DNA of 64,000 nucleotides from NCBI GenBank assembly GCA_016716325.1, contig JADJWO010000001.1, forward strand, positions 744,001-808,000, written 5' to 3'. Every line of letters starts with the position of its first letter. Position 1 is the stretch's first letter. Shown here piece after piece: positions 42,982-52,142 of this stretch. This DNA is from Nitrosomonadales bacterium (GTDB lineage Bacteria; Pseudomonadota; Gammaproteobacteria; Burkholderiales; Gallionellaceae). Below the pieces are notes generated by a model. It was not told the DNA's origin. It was given only the letters and a program-made list of their open reading frames with translations, and ran no database searches. The position numbers and the translations under genes were made by a program.

Positions 42982-43905
42982 TTAATTTCCGCTGAGCACC
43001 TTGACATGCGCCAGTGCGCTGCGCCCCAGCGCGGCCAGTTCATAGCCGCCCTCCAGCACCGACACGATGCGGCGTTGCGCGTACTTTTCCGCGATACGCT
43101 TCAACTCCGTTGTCACCCACGCATAATCCGCGTCGGTCAGACCCAGCATCGCCATGTCGTCGTCGCGGTGTGCGTCGAATCCCGCCGAGACCAGCAGTAA
43201 TTCGGGCTGGAATCGCTCCAGTGCGGGCAGCCATTGCTGCATCACCGTGAAACGGAACCCGTCACTACCGGTTCCGGCCGGCAGCGGCACGTTGATGATG
43301 TGCTCGTTGCCGCTGTCGGCGCCGCAATACGGGTAGAACGGATGCTGGAAGGTGGAGCACAGCATCACGCGCGGCTCATTGCGGAAAATATCCTCGGTGC
43401 CGTTGCCGTGATGCACGTCGAAATCAGCGATCGCGACCCGCTGCAAGCCGTGCTGAGCCAGCGCATGTGCGGCGCCGACCGCAACATTGTTGAAGATGCA
43501 GAAGCCCATCGCACGTCTCCGCTCGGCGTGATGGCCGGGCGGGCGGATATTACAGAAGGCGTTCTCGGCCTTGCCTGCCATCACCAGATCGACGCCCAGC
43601 ACCGCGGCGCCGGCTGCATGCAGTGCCGCCTGATAGCTGAACGGGTTCATCGCGGTATCGCCGTCGAGTTGCACGATGCCGTGCGCGGGCGAACAGGACG
43701 CGACCCAGTCGACATAGTCCGCATCATGCACACGCAGCAACTGTTCCCGCGTCACGGAAGGCGCTTCATGACGTTGCAGGTAGTCCATCAGCCCGGCCGC
43801 GATCAACTGGTCCTCGATGGCGTGGATGCGTGCCGGACACTCCGGGTGATGGGCCCCCATGTCGTGTTTCACGCTGAGCGGGTGGCTGATATAGGCGGTC
43901 TGCAA
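42982..43905 (-). CDS. Histone deacetylase family protein
   Basis: A 307-residue zinc amidohydrolase of the HDAC/AcuC superfamily, closest in style to class II-like bacterial enzymes. Active-site parts are GHHAERRRAMGFC, the zinc ligands in ADFDVHHGNGTEDIF, SAGFDAHRDD, and LEGGYEL with the catalytic tyrosine. Substrates in bacteria include acetylated proteins, polyamines and small amides, so function is not fixed by sequence. It is divergent, with 75 bp between, from a Pat-like acetyltransferase gene. Confidence 0.9.
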   Translation of the reverse strand: MQTAYISHPLSVKHDMGAHHPECPARIHAIEDQLIAAGLMDYLQRHEAPSVTREQLLRVHDADYVDWVASCSPAHGIVQLDGDTAMNPFSYQAALHAAGAAVLGVDLVMAGKAENAFCNIRPPGHHAERRRAMGFCIFNNVAVGAAHALAQHGLQRVAIADFDVHHGNGTEDIFRNEPRVMLCSTFQHPFYPYCGADSGNEHIINVPLPAGTGSDGFRFTVMQQWLPALERFQPELLLVSAGFDAHRDDDMAMLGLTDADYAWVTTELKRIAEKYAQRRIVSVLEGGYELAALGRSALAHVKVLSGN

Positions 43906-43941
43906 GCGGTTCTCCGTAACGGTCTGGCAACGTGCAGGTGC

Positions 43942-43947
43942 TATAAT
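43942..43947 (+). promoter_or_regulatory. Candidate -10 box for the Pat-like gene
   Basis: A perfect TATAAT lies 34 bp before the ATG at 43981. The expected -35 position has no good match, so only the -10 element is called. It sits in the 75-bp divergent gap with the deacetylase gene. Confidence 0.45.
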
Positions 43948-43980
43948 AGCGGGCTATTCAAACCACCAAAAGAACAAATC

Positions 43981-46662
43981 ATGGGCAAGCATTACCTCAA
44001 CACCCTTTTCGCACCCAAGTCCGTCGCCGTATTCGGCGCCAGCGACCGTCCCGATTCGGTCGGCCAGATCGTGTTCCAGAACATGCTGGAAAGCGGCTTC
44101 AAGGGGAATCTCTATCCGATCAACCCCAAGAACCCGGAAGTGCAGGGAAAACGCGCCTATGCCTCCATCGCCGACATCGGCGAACAGGTGGAACTGGTGG
44201 TGGTCGCCACGCCACCGAAGACGGTACCCGGCATCATCGAGGAATGCGGCCTGCACGGCGTGAAGGCGGCGGTCATCATCACCGCGGGCTTCAGCGAAAC
44301 GGGCCCTGCGGGCGCCGCACTGGAAAAGCAATTCATCGAGGCCGCGCACCGCTACGACATCCGCCTGATCGGCCCGAACTGCCTTGGCATCATGCGCCCG
44401 TCCATCGGCCTGAATGCCACCTTCAACAAGGGCGGCGCCAATACCGGCAACATCGCCTTCGTTTCACAGTCCGGCGCGCTCTGCACCGCGATCCTGGACT
44501 GGGCGCACAACAATGACGTGGGATTTTCCAGCGTGGTGTCGATGGGCTCGTCCACCGACGTGGACTTCGGCGAGATCCTCGATTACCTGGTATCCGACCC
44601 GAACACCCACAGCATCCTGATGTACATCGAAGGCATCCGCAACGCGCGCAGTTTCATGAGCGCACTGCGCGCCGCCGCGCGCATCAAACCGGTGATCCTG
44701 GTAAAGGTCGGCCGCCATGCGGCAGGCTCCAAGGCGGCGATGTCCCATACTGCCTCGCTGGTCGGCGCTGACGACGTGTTCGACGCGGCGGTCAGCCGTG
44801 CCGGTGTGGTGCGCGTACAGACCATCACGCAGCTGTTCACTGCCGCCAAGGCGCTGTCCTGCGGCTTCCGTCCGGTCGGTGACCGGCTCGCCATCGTCAC
44901 CAACGGCGGCGGGCCCGGCGTGATGGCGACCGACCGCGCGTCCGACCTCGGCCTGACGCTGGCGACCCTGTCGGATACCACCGTCGATTATCTCAACCAG
45001 CATCTGCCGCCGAACTGGCCGCACAGCAACCCGGTGGACATCATCGGCGACGCGCAGGCGGACCGTTACCACCATGCGGTGAAAGCCTGCCTCGAAGATG
45101 ACAACGTGGACGGTGTGCTGGCCATCCTCACACCGCAGGCGATGACCAAGCCGCTGGAATCCGCACAGGCGCTGATCGAGCTCTCCAACACCCACAGCAA
45201 GCCGCTACTGACCTGCTGGATGGGCGAGGGACAGGTGTCCGAGGCGCGCAATGCGTTTGCCAAGGCACACCGGCCGCACTTCCGCACACCGGAACCCGCC
45301 GTCGAGGTGTTCTCCCACCTGTCTGCCTATTACCGCAACCAGAAGCTGCTGATGCAGATGCCCGGACCGCTGTCGCAACACCATATCGAGCCGGACGTGG
45401 AAAGCGCGCGCCTGATCATCGAGGGCGCGATGCAGGAACACCGCAAGGTGCTGACCGAGATGGAATCGAAAGCGGTACTGTCCGCCTTCCACATCCCGGT
45501 CGCCAAGACGATGATCGCGCATTCGCCCAACGAAGCGTTGCTGATCGCGCAGCAATTGGGTTTCCCGGTGGCGATGAAGGTCAACTCGCACGACATCACG
45601 CACAAGAGCGACGCCGGCGGCGTGATGCTCAATCTGGGCAACGCGCACGAGGTCCGCGCCGCCTACCAGCATATCCAGGACAACATCAAGCGCAACCGAC
45701 CCAACGCGAAGGTTGACGGCATCTCGATCGAGCCGATGATCGTCAAGCCGAACGGCCGCGAACTGATGATCGGCGTGACCAGCGACCCGGTGTTCGGCCC
45801 GGTGATCACTTTCGGTGCGGGCGGCACCACCGTCGAGATCATGGGTGACCGCGCCGTCGCACTGCCACCACTGAACAAGTTCCTGGTCAAAGACCTGATC
45901 CAGGGCACCCATGTCTCCAAGATGCTGGGTGCGTTCCGCCACATGGCGCCGGCTGACATGGCCGCGCTGGAAGACGTGCTGCTGCGCGTCTCCGAGATGG
46001 TCTGCGAACTGCCGCTGCTCAAGGAGATGGACATCAATCCGCTGATCCTCGACGAGCACGGCGCACTGGCGGCAGATGCTCGCTTGGTACTGGAATATCG
46101 CCAGCCGAGTGCCGACCACTACGCGCACATGGCCATCCATCCCTACCCCACGCAACTGGTCAGCGAATGGCAGCTTGCCGACGGCACTGACATCACCATC
46201 CGGCCGATCCGGCCGGAAGATGCGGAACTGGTGCAGCAATTCGTGCGCGACCTGTCGGAAGAATCCAAATACTTCCGCTTCATGAACAGCATGCAGGAAC
46301 TCACCGAGACCATGCTGGCAAAGCTGACGCAGATCGACTACAACCGCGAGATGGCACTGATCGCCGTGACCGGCGAACCGGGCAGCGAAGTCGAACTCGG
46401 CGTGGCGCGCTATGCCATCAATCCGGACGGCGACTCCTGCGAATTCGCACTGGCTGTGGCCGACAACATCACCGGCAAGGGACTGGGGCAGAAACTCATG
46501 GTCTCGCTAATGGAAGCTGCGCGCGCAAAGGGCCTGCAAACCATCGAGGGCGAAGTGTTGAGCAACAACCACAACATGCTCAAGCTGATGAACCGACTCG
46601 GCTTCACCTGCAAAGTCAGCAACGAAGACCACGGCATCATGAAAGTCGGCAAGTCGCTGTAA
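43981..46662 (+). CDS. ADP-forming acyl-CoA synthetase-like / GNAT acetyltransferase fusion (Pat/YfiQ type)
   Basis: An 893-residue protein. The N-terminal part is CoA-binding (VAVFGASDRPDSVGQ), followed by the ligase regions with IGPNCLGIM and FVSQSGALCTAI. An ATP-grasp domain covers about 480-700 (GFPVAMKVNSHDITHKSDAGG). The last 160 residues are a GNAT domain with GKGLGQKLM. This layout and length are those of protein lysine acetyltransferase Pat/YfiQ, which acetylates acetyl-CoA synthetase and others. SHTASLVGAD near residue 256 is retained, so residual ligase activity cannot be excluded. The reading frame is open upstream, but similarity starts at 43981. Confidence 0.9.
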   Translation: MGKHYLNTLFAPKSVAVFGASDRPDSVGQIVFQNMLESGFKGNLYPINPKNPEVQGKRAYASIADIGEQVELVVVATPPKTVPGIIEECGLHGVKAAVIITAGFSETGPAGAALEKQFIEAAHRYDIRLIGPNCLGIMRPSIGLNATFNKGGANTGNIAFVSQSGALCTAILDWAHNNDVGFSSVVSMGSSTDVDFGEILDYLVSDPNTHSILMYIEGIRNARSFMSALRAAARIKPVILVKVGRHAAGSKAAMSHTASLVGADDVFDAAVSRAGVVRVQTITQLFTAAKALSCGFRPVGDRLAIVTNGGGPGVMATDRASDLGLTLATLSDTTVDYLNQHLPPNWPHSNPVDIIGDAQADRYHHAVKACLEDDNVDGVLAILTPQAMTKPLESAQALIELSNTHSKPLLTCWMGEGQVSEARNAFAKAHRPHFRTPEPAVEVFSHLSAYYRNQKLLMQMPGPLSQHHIEPDVESARLIIEGAMQEHRKVLTEMESKAVLSAFHIPVAKTMIAHSPNEALLIAQQLGFPVAMKVNSHDITHKSDAGGVMLNLGNAHEVRAAYQHIQDNIKRNRPNAKVDGISIEPMIVKPNGRELMIGVTSDPVFGPVITFGAGGTTVEIMGDRAVALPPLNKFLVKDLIQGTHVSKMLGAFRHMAPADMAALEDVLLRVSEMVCELPLLKEMDINPLILDEHGALAADARLVLEYRQPSADHYAHMAIHPYPTQLVSEWQLADGTDITIRPIRPEDAELVQQFVRDLSEESKYFRFMNSMQELTETMLAKLTQIDYNREMALIAVTGEPGSEVELGVARYAINPDGDSCEFALAVADNITGKGLGQKLMVSLMEAARAKGLQTIEGEVLSNNHNMLKLMNRLGFTCKVSNEDHGIMKVGKSL

Positions 46663-46716
46663 GTCCTGACCGCCCAACTCATCGGGCAGTTGTACGACAT
46701 CCCGTTCCTCCAAAAC

Positions 46717-46746
46717 GAAAAGCCCGGAATCGCCGGGCTTTTTATT
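46717..46746 (+). terminator. Intrinsic terminator of the Pat-like gene
   Basis: AAAAGCCCGG-AATCG-CCGGGCTTTTT: an 8-bp stem with A's on the left and T's on the right, 55 bp past the stop. It may work both ways. Between it and hypB (46747-46938) no gene or clear site is seen. Confidence 0.88.
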
Positions 46747-46938
46747 TCAGGTGCAGGAGTCCGACTTACCGGGCGATGGCTCCCCGATTTACGACCTGAT
46801 CGCGTAACACCCTCAGGACACGAGAACCTGATTGAACTACTAGCCATCTGACTAGCCCGGCAAAAGACGCTGGGCAAGTCATTGGTTACCTTCGAGGTGA
46901 AATTGCGCTCCTGCAGGGTTTGTTGTGCAGTCAGCCAA

Positions 46939-47895
46939 CTAAACCGCCCGTTGCGCGTCCAGCCACGCCAGCCAGTCGCCCAAGCCCTCTCCGGTGGTGG
47001 CCGAGAGGCGGATGATCACGATGTCCGGGTTGACGCGTCTGGCGTATTCCTCGACACGCGCCACGTCGAAAGAAAGGTGCGGGAGCAAATCGCATTTGTT
47101 GAGCAGCATCAGTTTTGCGGCGCGGAACATGTCCGGGTATTTGAGCGGCTTGTCCTCGCCTTCGGTGACGGAAAGTACCACCACCTTGGCGGCTTCGCCC
47201 AGGTCGAATGCGGACGGGCAGACCAGGTTGCCGACGTTCTCGATGAACAATACGCCACCCTGCGGCATCGCCATCTGTTGCAGCGCGTGTTCGATCATTT
47301 GCGCGTCGAGATGGCAGCCCTTGCCGGTGTTGATCTGGATCGCCTCGACGCCGGTGGCACGGATGCGCTCGGCATCGTTTTCGGTCTGCTGGTCGCCCTC
47401 GACCACTGCCACCGGCAATCTTCCCTTGAGCATCTCAAGGGTACGCACCAGCAGCGTGGTCTTGCCGGAACCGGGACTGGACACCAGGTTGAGCGCGAGG
47501 ATGCCGGCTTCGGCAAACAGATTGCGGTTGGTCGTCGCATGGGCGTCGTTCTTCGCGAGGATGTCCTGTTCCAGCTTGACGATGCGTGAAGCATCTTCGT
47601 CGCCAATCTTGAATTCAAATGATTCGCCAACTCCCTCCCCTGGGGGAGGGTTGGAGGGGGGGTCGCCCTCCAACTCACCCCTCCTTCCGGAAGGGAGGGT
47701 GTGCTTTTGATTTTCATGGGGAAATTCGAGTGGAGATTCGTTCACATGCGAGAGTGCAATATGACTTGCATCGCTGACTGTCGCCTCAGTGACGTGAGGA
47801 CGGAAGCGGGCGGGCGCACTCGCCTTGCCGGCACGATGGGGCTGTCTTCCGCGAATGAACACTTCGTTCGTCCCGCATCCGCAAGTCAGGCACAT
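46939..47895 (-). CDS. hypB: Hydrogenase nickel incorporation GTPase HypB
   Basis: A 318-residue HypB that delivers nickel to [NiFe] hydrogenase with HypA. The N-terminal nickel motif MCLTCGCG is present. The GTPase domain starts with P-loop SSPGSGKTT near residue 140 and has ENVGNLVCP and NKCDLLPH. Between them the linker (about 30-100) contains no histidine-rich run, but residues 66-90 are encoded by a palindromic repeat read in frame (47626-47703). The ATG at 47895 overlaps the hypA stop (TGATG). It is last in the hox-por-hyp run; hypC, D, E and F are not in the window. Confidence 0.95.
   Translation of the reverse strand: MCLTCGCGTNEVFIRGRQPHRAGKASAPARFRPHVTEATVSDASHIALSHVNESPLEFPHENQKHTLPSGRRGELEGDPPSNPPPGEGVGESFEFKIGDEDASRIVKLEQDILAKNDAHATTNRNLFAEAGILALNLVSSPGSGKTTLLVRTLEMLKGRLPVAVVEGDQQTENDAERIRATGVEAIQINTGKGCHLDAQMIEHALQQMAMPQGGVLFIENVGNLVCPSAFDLGEAAKVVVLSVTEGEDKPLKYPDMFRAAKLMLLNKCDLLPHLSFDVARVEEYARRVNPDIVIIRLSATTGEGLGDWLAWLDAQRAV
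47626..47703. repeat. CCCTCCC-type palindromic repeat inside hypB
   Basis: Arm CTCCCTCCCCTGGGGGAGGG + TTGGAGGG and arm CCCTCCAACTCACCCCTCC + TTCCGGAAGGGAGGG form an inverted pair with a few bases between, and each arm is itself a hairpin. It lies wholly within the hypB reading frame, adds about 25 codons and keeps the frame open. The second arm is close to the well-known CCCTCCC-TTCCGGAA-GGGAGGG style repeats of bacterial genomes. Confidence 0.85.
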
Positions 47896-48236
47896 CACTC
47901 CACCTCCAGTTCTTTCACCCGCATGGCATCACCTGCGATGACTTGCACGCCATAACCGCCGCATGCTGGACAGGCGTCGTACAGCGTAGAGATCGGCATC
48001 TCGTGGCCGCAGTGCGGGCATCTGCCCTGTCCCGGCGTCTCGACGATCTCCAGCCGCGCACCGTTTGCGATACTGTCCCGGGTCACCGCATCGAAACAGA
48101 AGCGCATGGCTTCAGGTTCGACACAGGATAGTTTGCCGATCTCCAGCCATACCGTCTTGACGCGTTTGAAGCCCTGCTTGCCCGCAGCGTCCTCGATGAT
48201 CTGCAAGGCGCCTTCGGCAAGCGACATCTCGTGCAT
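47895..48236 (-). CDS. hypA: Hydrogenase nickel chaperone HypA
   Basis: A 113-residue HypA. The nickel-binding N-terminus MHEMSL is present, fixing the start at 48236, and the zinc knuckle has two CxxC pairs (CPHC and CPAC) with normal spacing. It hands nickel to HypB and the HoxH subunit. It lies 13 bp after the GltD-like gene and overlaps hypB by one base, so it belongs to the same transcript as hox and por. Confidence 0.96.
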   Translation of the reverse strand: MHEMSLAEGALQIIEDAAGKQGFKRVKTVWLEIGKLSCVEPEAMRFCFDAVTRDSIANGARLEIVETPGQGRCPHCGHEMPISTLYDACPACGGYGVQVIAGDAMRVKELEVE

Positions 48237-48249
48237 CAATTATCCCCTG

Positions 48250-49875
48250 TCAAATATCCTCCGGCACCATCTTGATCGCGCCGCACGGGCACTCTTCCAC
48301 GCAGATGCCGCAACCCTTGCAGTAGTCGTACTTGAACTCGAAGCGCTTGCCGGGGCCGAGCTTGATCACCGCATTGTCCGGGCACACGCCGTAACAGTTA
48401 TCGCACTCGAAACAATTGCCGCAGGAAAGGCACCGCCGCGCCTCGAACAGCGCATTGCTCTCGTCCAGCCCGCCTTGCACTTCCTCGAATGTAGACTGGC
48501 GGCGGATGATGTCCAGCATCGGCCGCACTGTCTTGTGCGCGTCGGAGTAATACCAGGAGTTCAGATTCTTCGATTCGGCGATCTCATGCTTGGGGGCCGG
48601 TTCGTAGGTCTCGCCGCGCAACCAGGCGTCGATGTTGCGCGCCGCTTTCTTGCCGTGACCCACCGCCACCGTGACGGTGCGCTCGGACGGCACCATGTCG
48701 CCGCCGGCGAAGATGCCGGGGAAGCCCGTCATCATGTTGGTGGCGACCTTTACTACGCCGTCCTTCACCTCCAGGCCGGGCACGCCGTCGAGCAGGGACA
48801 GATCCACATCCTGCCCCAGCGCCAGCACCACCGAATCCGCTTCCAGTTTCTCGAACTCGCCGGTCGGCTGCGGGAAGCCCTTCTCGTCCAGCTCCATCTT
48901 CTCGACAGTGATCTCACCCGCGCCAGCTTGCTTGATGGTGGACAGCCACTTGATCATCACGCCTTCCTGCAGCGCTTCCTCGATCTCGAAGTCATGCGCC
49001 GGTGCTTTGTCGCGCGTGCGGCGATAGACGATGATCGGCTCCGCCCCCATGCGTTTCACGGTACGCGCCACATCGATGGCGGTATTCCCGCCGCCGTACA
49101 CCACGACCTTGCGCCCCAGCATGGGCTTGTCCTCGCCTTCCATCGAGCGCAACACCGACACCGCATCCACGATGTGCGAGGCGTCGCCGGCGGGGATCAT
49201 CGCGCGCTTGCCGATGTGCGCACCGACCGCGAGGAAGGCCGCGTCGAAACCGCCCTCCTTCATGCTTTGCTGGATGTTCTCCACCTTGCTGTTGAACTTC
49301 AGGGTCACGCCCAGATCGACGATGCGCTGCACCTCGGCATCCAGCACTTCACGCGGCAGGCGGTATTTGGGGATGCCGAAACGCATCATGCCACCGGCCA
49401 GCGGGCCGGCCTCGCGGATCTCGACCTTGTGGCCCATGCGTGCCAGATGATAGGCGGCGGACAGGCCCGAGGGACCGGCGCCGACCACCAGCACCTTCTT
49501 GCCGGTCGCGGTAGCGGGCGCATCGAACTTCCAGCCTTGCTTGATCGCCTCGTCTCCGAGGAACCGCTCCACCGAGTTGATGCCGACCGCACTGTCCAGT
49601 TGGCCGCGGTTGCACGCGGTTTCGCACGGGTGGTAGCACACGCGCCCCATCGCGGCAGGCAAAGGATTGTCCTGCACCAGCACGCGCCAAGCCTGCTCGT
49701 AGTCGCCGCTCTCGGCATGGAACAGCCAGCCCTGGATGTTCTCGCCCGCCGGACATGCATTGTTGCAGGGTGGCAGTCGATCCAGATACACCGGGCGCGA
49801 GGTGCGCCAGGTTCCGGTCAGGTTGTTCAGTGAAGTGCCCGGTTTCAGGGTGATGGCAAAAGGTTTGTTTGGCAT
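48250..49875 (-). CDS. GltD-like NAD(P)H oxidoreductase with C-terminal 2x[4Fe-4S] ferredoxin domain
   Basis: A 541-residue flavoprotein. The N-terminal region has iron-sulfur cysteines (CNNACPAGENIQGW; CYHPCETACNRGQ), as in the glutamate synthase small subunit. Next come the FAD site VVGAGPSGLSAAYH (about 130-143) and the NAD(P) site VYGGGNTAIDVART. The last 70 residues are a ferredoxin-like domain (CDNCYGVCPD, CKGCGICVEECPCGAI) like the delta subunit of pyruvate:ferredoxin oxidoreductase. It starts 1 bp after porB, so it most likely links the 2-oxoacid oxidoreductase to NAD(P)H. NADP-linked oxoacid oxidoreductases with such a subunit are known in Azoarcus/Thauera-type betaproteobacteria. 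Which nucleotide it uses cannot be told. Confidence 0.9.
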   Translation of the reverse strand: MPNKPFAITLKPGTSLNNLTGTWRTSRPVYLDRLPPCNNACPAGENIQGWLFHAESGDYEQAWRVLVQDNPLPAAMGRVCYHPCETACNRGQLDSAVGINSVERFLGDEAIKQGWKFDAPATATGKKVLVVGAGPSGLSAAYHLARMGHKVEIREAGPLAGGMMRFGIPKYRLPREVLDAEVQRIVDLGVTLKFNSKVENIQQSMKEGGFDAAFLAVGAHIGKRAMIPAGDASHIVDAVSVLRSMEGEDKPMLGRKVVVYGGGNTAIDVARTVKRMGAEPIIVYRRTRDKAPAHDFEIEEALQEGVMIKWLSTIKQAGAGEITVEKMELDEKGFPQPTGEFEKLEADSVVLALGQDVDLSLLDGVPGLEVKDGVVKVATNMMTGFPGIFAGGDMVPSERTVTVAVGHGKKAARNIDAWLRGETYEPAPKHEIAESKNLNSWYYSDAHKTVRPMLDIIRRQSTFEEVQGGLDESNALFEARRCLSCGNCFECDNCYGVCPDNAVIKLGPGKRFEFKYDYCKGCGICVEECPCGAIKMVPEDI

Positions 49876-49876
49876 T

Positions 49877-50878
49877 TTATTTCACCTCCTCGTCGAGAAG
49901 GCCGTATTTGCGGATGTTGCGGTCGGCGATGGCCTGCAGGTGCGCCACCATATCGGGATGGGCGTTCTTGCCAAACAGGTGCGCGAAACGTTTCTGCGGT
50001 TTGAGGTATTCCTCGACCGGAACCTTGTGGCGTATCTTCAGCACCCCGGTCACTTCGCCGTGCTCGGCCTCGAACACCGGGAACATGCCGCACTCCTTGG
50101 CAAGGCGCGCAAGGCGGATGGTGTCATGCGAAGCCGAACCCCAGCCCAGCGGACAGGGAACGAACAGGTGGATATAGCGGGCACCACGGATGTTCATCGC
50201 CTTGCGTACCTTGTATTCCAGGTCACGCAGATCCGCCACGGTGGCGGTGGCCACGTAAGGGATGTTGTGCGCCATCGCGATCTCGGGCACGTTCTTGCCC
50301 TGGCCGAACACGTTGCCCGGCTCCTTGCCCACCGGCATGGTGGTCGCGGTGCGTGCGGTCGGCGGCGTGGCGGAAGAGCGCTGCACGCCGGTGTTCATGT
50401 AGGCCTCGTTGTCGTAGCAGATGTAGAGCACATCGTCGTTACGCTCGAACATGCCGGACAGGCAGCCAAAGCCGATGTCGGTGGTGCCGCCATCGCCACC
50501 CTGCGCCACCACGCGCACATCATGGCGGCCCTTGACCTTCATCGCCGCCGCGATGCCGGTCGCCACTGCCGGCGCATTGCCGAACAGCGAGTGGACCCAT
50601 GGCACCTGCCAGGACGATTCCGGATACGGCGTGGAGAACACTTCCAGGCAGCCGGTCGCGTTGGCCGCGATCAACTGCCCGTTGCTCTCGGCCATCGCCG
50701 CGTCGATGGCATAGCGCGCGCCGAGCGCCTCGCCACACCCCTGGCAGGCGCGATGCCCGGAGTTGATGGAGTTGCTGCGCATCTGGTTGGCCTGCACGCT
50801 GCGCTCATCTGGCGCAAGCAGGCGATTGCCGACCGTCAGTGTGCCGGTCTGGTAGAACTTCACTGGCTGAAAACTCAT
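49877..50878 (-). CDS. porB: Pyruvate:ferredoxin oxidoreductase, beta subunit (TPP-binding)
   Basis: A 333-residue thiamine-diphosphate subunit. ACQGCGEALGARYAIDAA near residue 45 supplies iron-sulfur cysteines. The TPP motif is GDGGTTDIGFGCLSGMFERN, and NEAYMNTGVQRSSATP is characteristic of pyruvate-type rather than 2-oxoglutarate-type enzymes. The start at 50878 follows GGAGAAG. It lies 10 bp after porA and 1 bp before the GltD-like gene. The enzyme makes acetyl-CoA and reduced ferredoxin or, with low-potential electrons, runs the reverse carboxylation. Confidence 0.92.
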   Translation of the reverse strand: MSFQPVKFYQTGTLTVGNRLLAPDERSVQANQMRSNSINSGHRACQGCGEALGARYAIDAAMAESNGQLIAANATGCLEVFSTPYPESSWQVPWVHSLFGNAPAVATGIAAAMKVKGRHDVRVVAQGGDGGTTDIGFGCLSGMFERNDDVLYICYDNEAYMNTGVQRSSATPPTARTATTMPVGKEPGNVFGQGKNVPEIAMAHNIPYVATATVADLRDLEYKVRKAMNIRGARYIHLFVPCPLGWGSASHDTIRLARLAKECGMFPVFEAEHGEVTGVLKIRHKVPVEEYLKPQKRFAHLFGKNAHPDMVAHLQAIADRNIRKYGLLDEEVK

Positions 50879-50888
50879 CTTCTTCTCC

Positions 50889-52142
50889 TCAACCGAACTT
50901 GGCCGACACGATGCCTTTGTCGTGCAGGATGTTCTCGGCGATAGGGCCGGAACGGCGTGTCTGCTTCTCGCGCTCCAGTTGCTTGTTGACCGCATCCCAA
51001 TCCAGGTCGACGAAGCTCACCGGTTCCAGCGCCTCCTGCTCCGCCTCGAGGAACAGCTTGTGCAGCGAGGCCTTGGGGATGGAACGGCCGCCCAGCCCGG
51101 CGACGGCGGTGAAACCCTTGAGGCCTGTGCCGGTCACCGCCATGCGCACATTGGTGGCGACGATGCCTCCGAGTCCGACTGCCAGGCTCTTTTCCAGGAC
51201 CAGGAATCGCTTGCAGTGGATCAGTGCTTCGCGTACTTCCTGCAAGGGGAAAGGACGGAAACTGATGATGCCCAGCACGCCGATCTTGTGTCCGGCCTCG
51301 CGCATGTCGTCCACCACATCCTTGATGGTGCCAAGTACCGAGCCCATCGCGATGACCACCGTCTCGGCATCCTCGATGCAATAGGTACGGATCAGTCCGC
51401 CGCTGTCGCGTCCGAACTGCTTCTTGAACTCGCCCGCCAGTTTCGGGATCAGCTCCAGCGCCTGCATCTGCTTGGCGTGGGCAAGATAGCGCACTTCCAT
51501 GAACGCCTCGGGGCCGACCATCGCGCCGATGGAGATCGGATCATTCGGATCGAGTACCTGGCGCGGTTCGAACGGCGGCAGATAGGCATCCACCTGCTCC
51601 TGCGACGGGATGTCCACGCGCTCGAAAGCATGCGTCAGAATGAAGCCGTCCATGCACACCATCACCGGCATCGACAGCTCTTCCGCAAGGCGGAACGCCT
51701 GGATGTGCAGGTCCACCGCTTCCTGGTTGGTCTCGGCGAACAACTGCATCCAGCCGGAGTCGCGCTGCGACAGCGAGTCGGAATGGTCGTTCCAGATGTT
51801 GATCGGCGCGCCGATGGCTCGGTTCGCCACGGTCATCACGATGGGCAGACCAAGGCCGGAAGCGTTATAGACCGCCTCCACCATGAACAGCAGTCCCTGC
51901 GAAGCGGTGGCAGTGTAAGAACGCGCACCCGCTGCCGAGGAACCGATGGCCACCGACATCGCGGCGAACTCGCTCTCCACGTTGATGAACTCGCAAGGTT
52001 GCAGTTCGCCCGCTTTCACCATCTCGCCCAGCGCTTCGACGATGTGCGTCTGCGGCGAGATCGGGTAGGCACAGATCACTTCCGGCCGGCACAGCGCGAT
52101 GGCTTCGGCGACCGCCTTGGAACCTTCTGTCTGTTTAAGCAT
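50889..52142 (-). CDS. porA: Pyruvate:ferredoxin oxidoreductase, alpha subunit
   Basis: A 417-residue alpha subunit. The N-terminal pyrimidine-binding part has YPISPQTHIVEAL with the conserved threonine, and then NVESEFAAMSVAIGSSAAG and SQGLLFMVEAVYNASG. The C-terminal part has SVLGTIKDVVDDMR and VREALIHCKRFLVLEK. I start at 52142 because AAGGAGC is seven bases before it; an ATG two codons upstream is too close to that site. It overlaps porG by 8 bp. Confidence 0.93.
   Translation of the reverse strand: MLKQTEGSKAVAEAIALCRPEVICAYPISPQTHIVEALGEMVKAGELQPCEFINVESEFAAMSVAIGSSAAGARSYTATASQGLLFMVEAVYNASGLGLPIVMTVANRAIGAPINIWNDHSDSLSQRDSGWMQLFAETNQEAVDLHIQAFRLAEELSMPVMVCMDGFILTHAFERVDIPSQEQVDAYLPPFEPRQVLDPNDPISIGAMVGPEAFMEVRYLAHAKQMQALELIPKLAGEFKKQFGRDSGGLIRTYCIEDAETVVIAMGSVLGTIKDVVDDMREAGHKIGVLGIISFRPFPLQEVREALIHCKRFLVLEKSLAVGLGGIVATNVRMAVTGTGLKGFTAVAGLGGRSIPKASLHKLFLEAEQEALEPVSFVDLDWDAVNKQLEREKQTRRSGPIAENILHDKGIVSAKFG

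Noticed and set aside
43234..43980. N-terminal extension of the Pat-like reading frame
   Set aside because: The frame runs back through the antisense of the deacetylase gene. Family similarity begins at the ATG at 43981, and a -10 box lies just upstream of it.
46410..46877. A 155-codon minus-strand frame over the end of the Pat-like gene
   Set aside because: It overlaps the GNAT domain and the terminator; no family features and no ribosome site.
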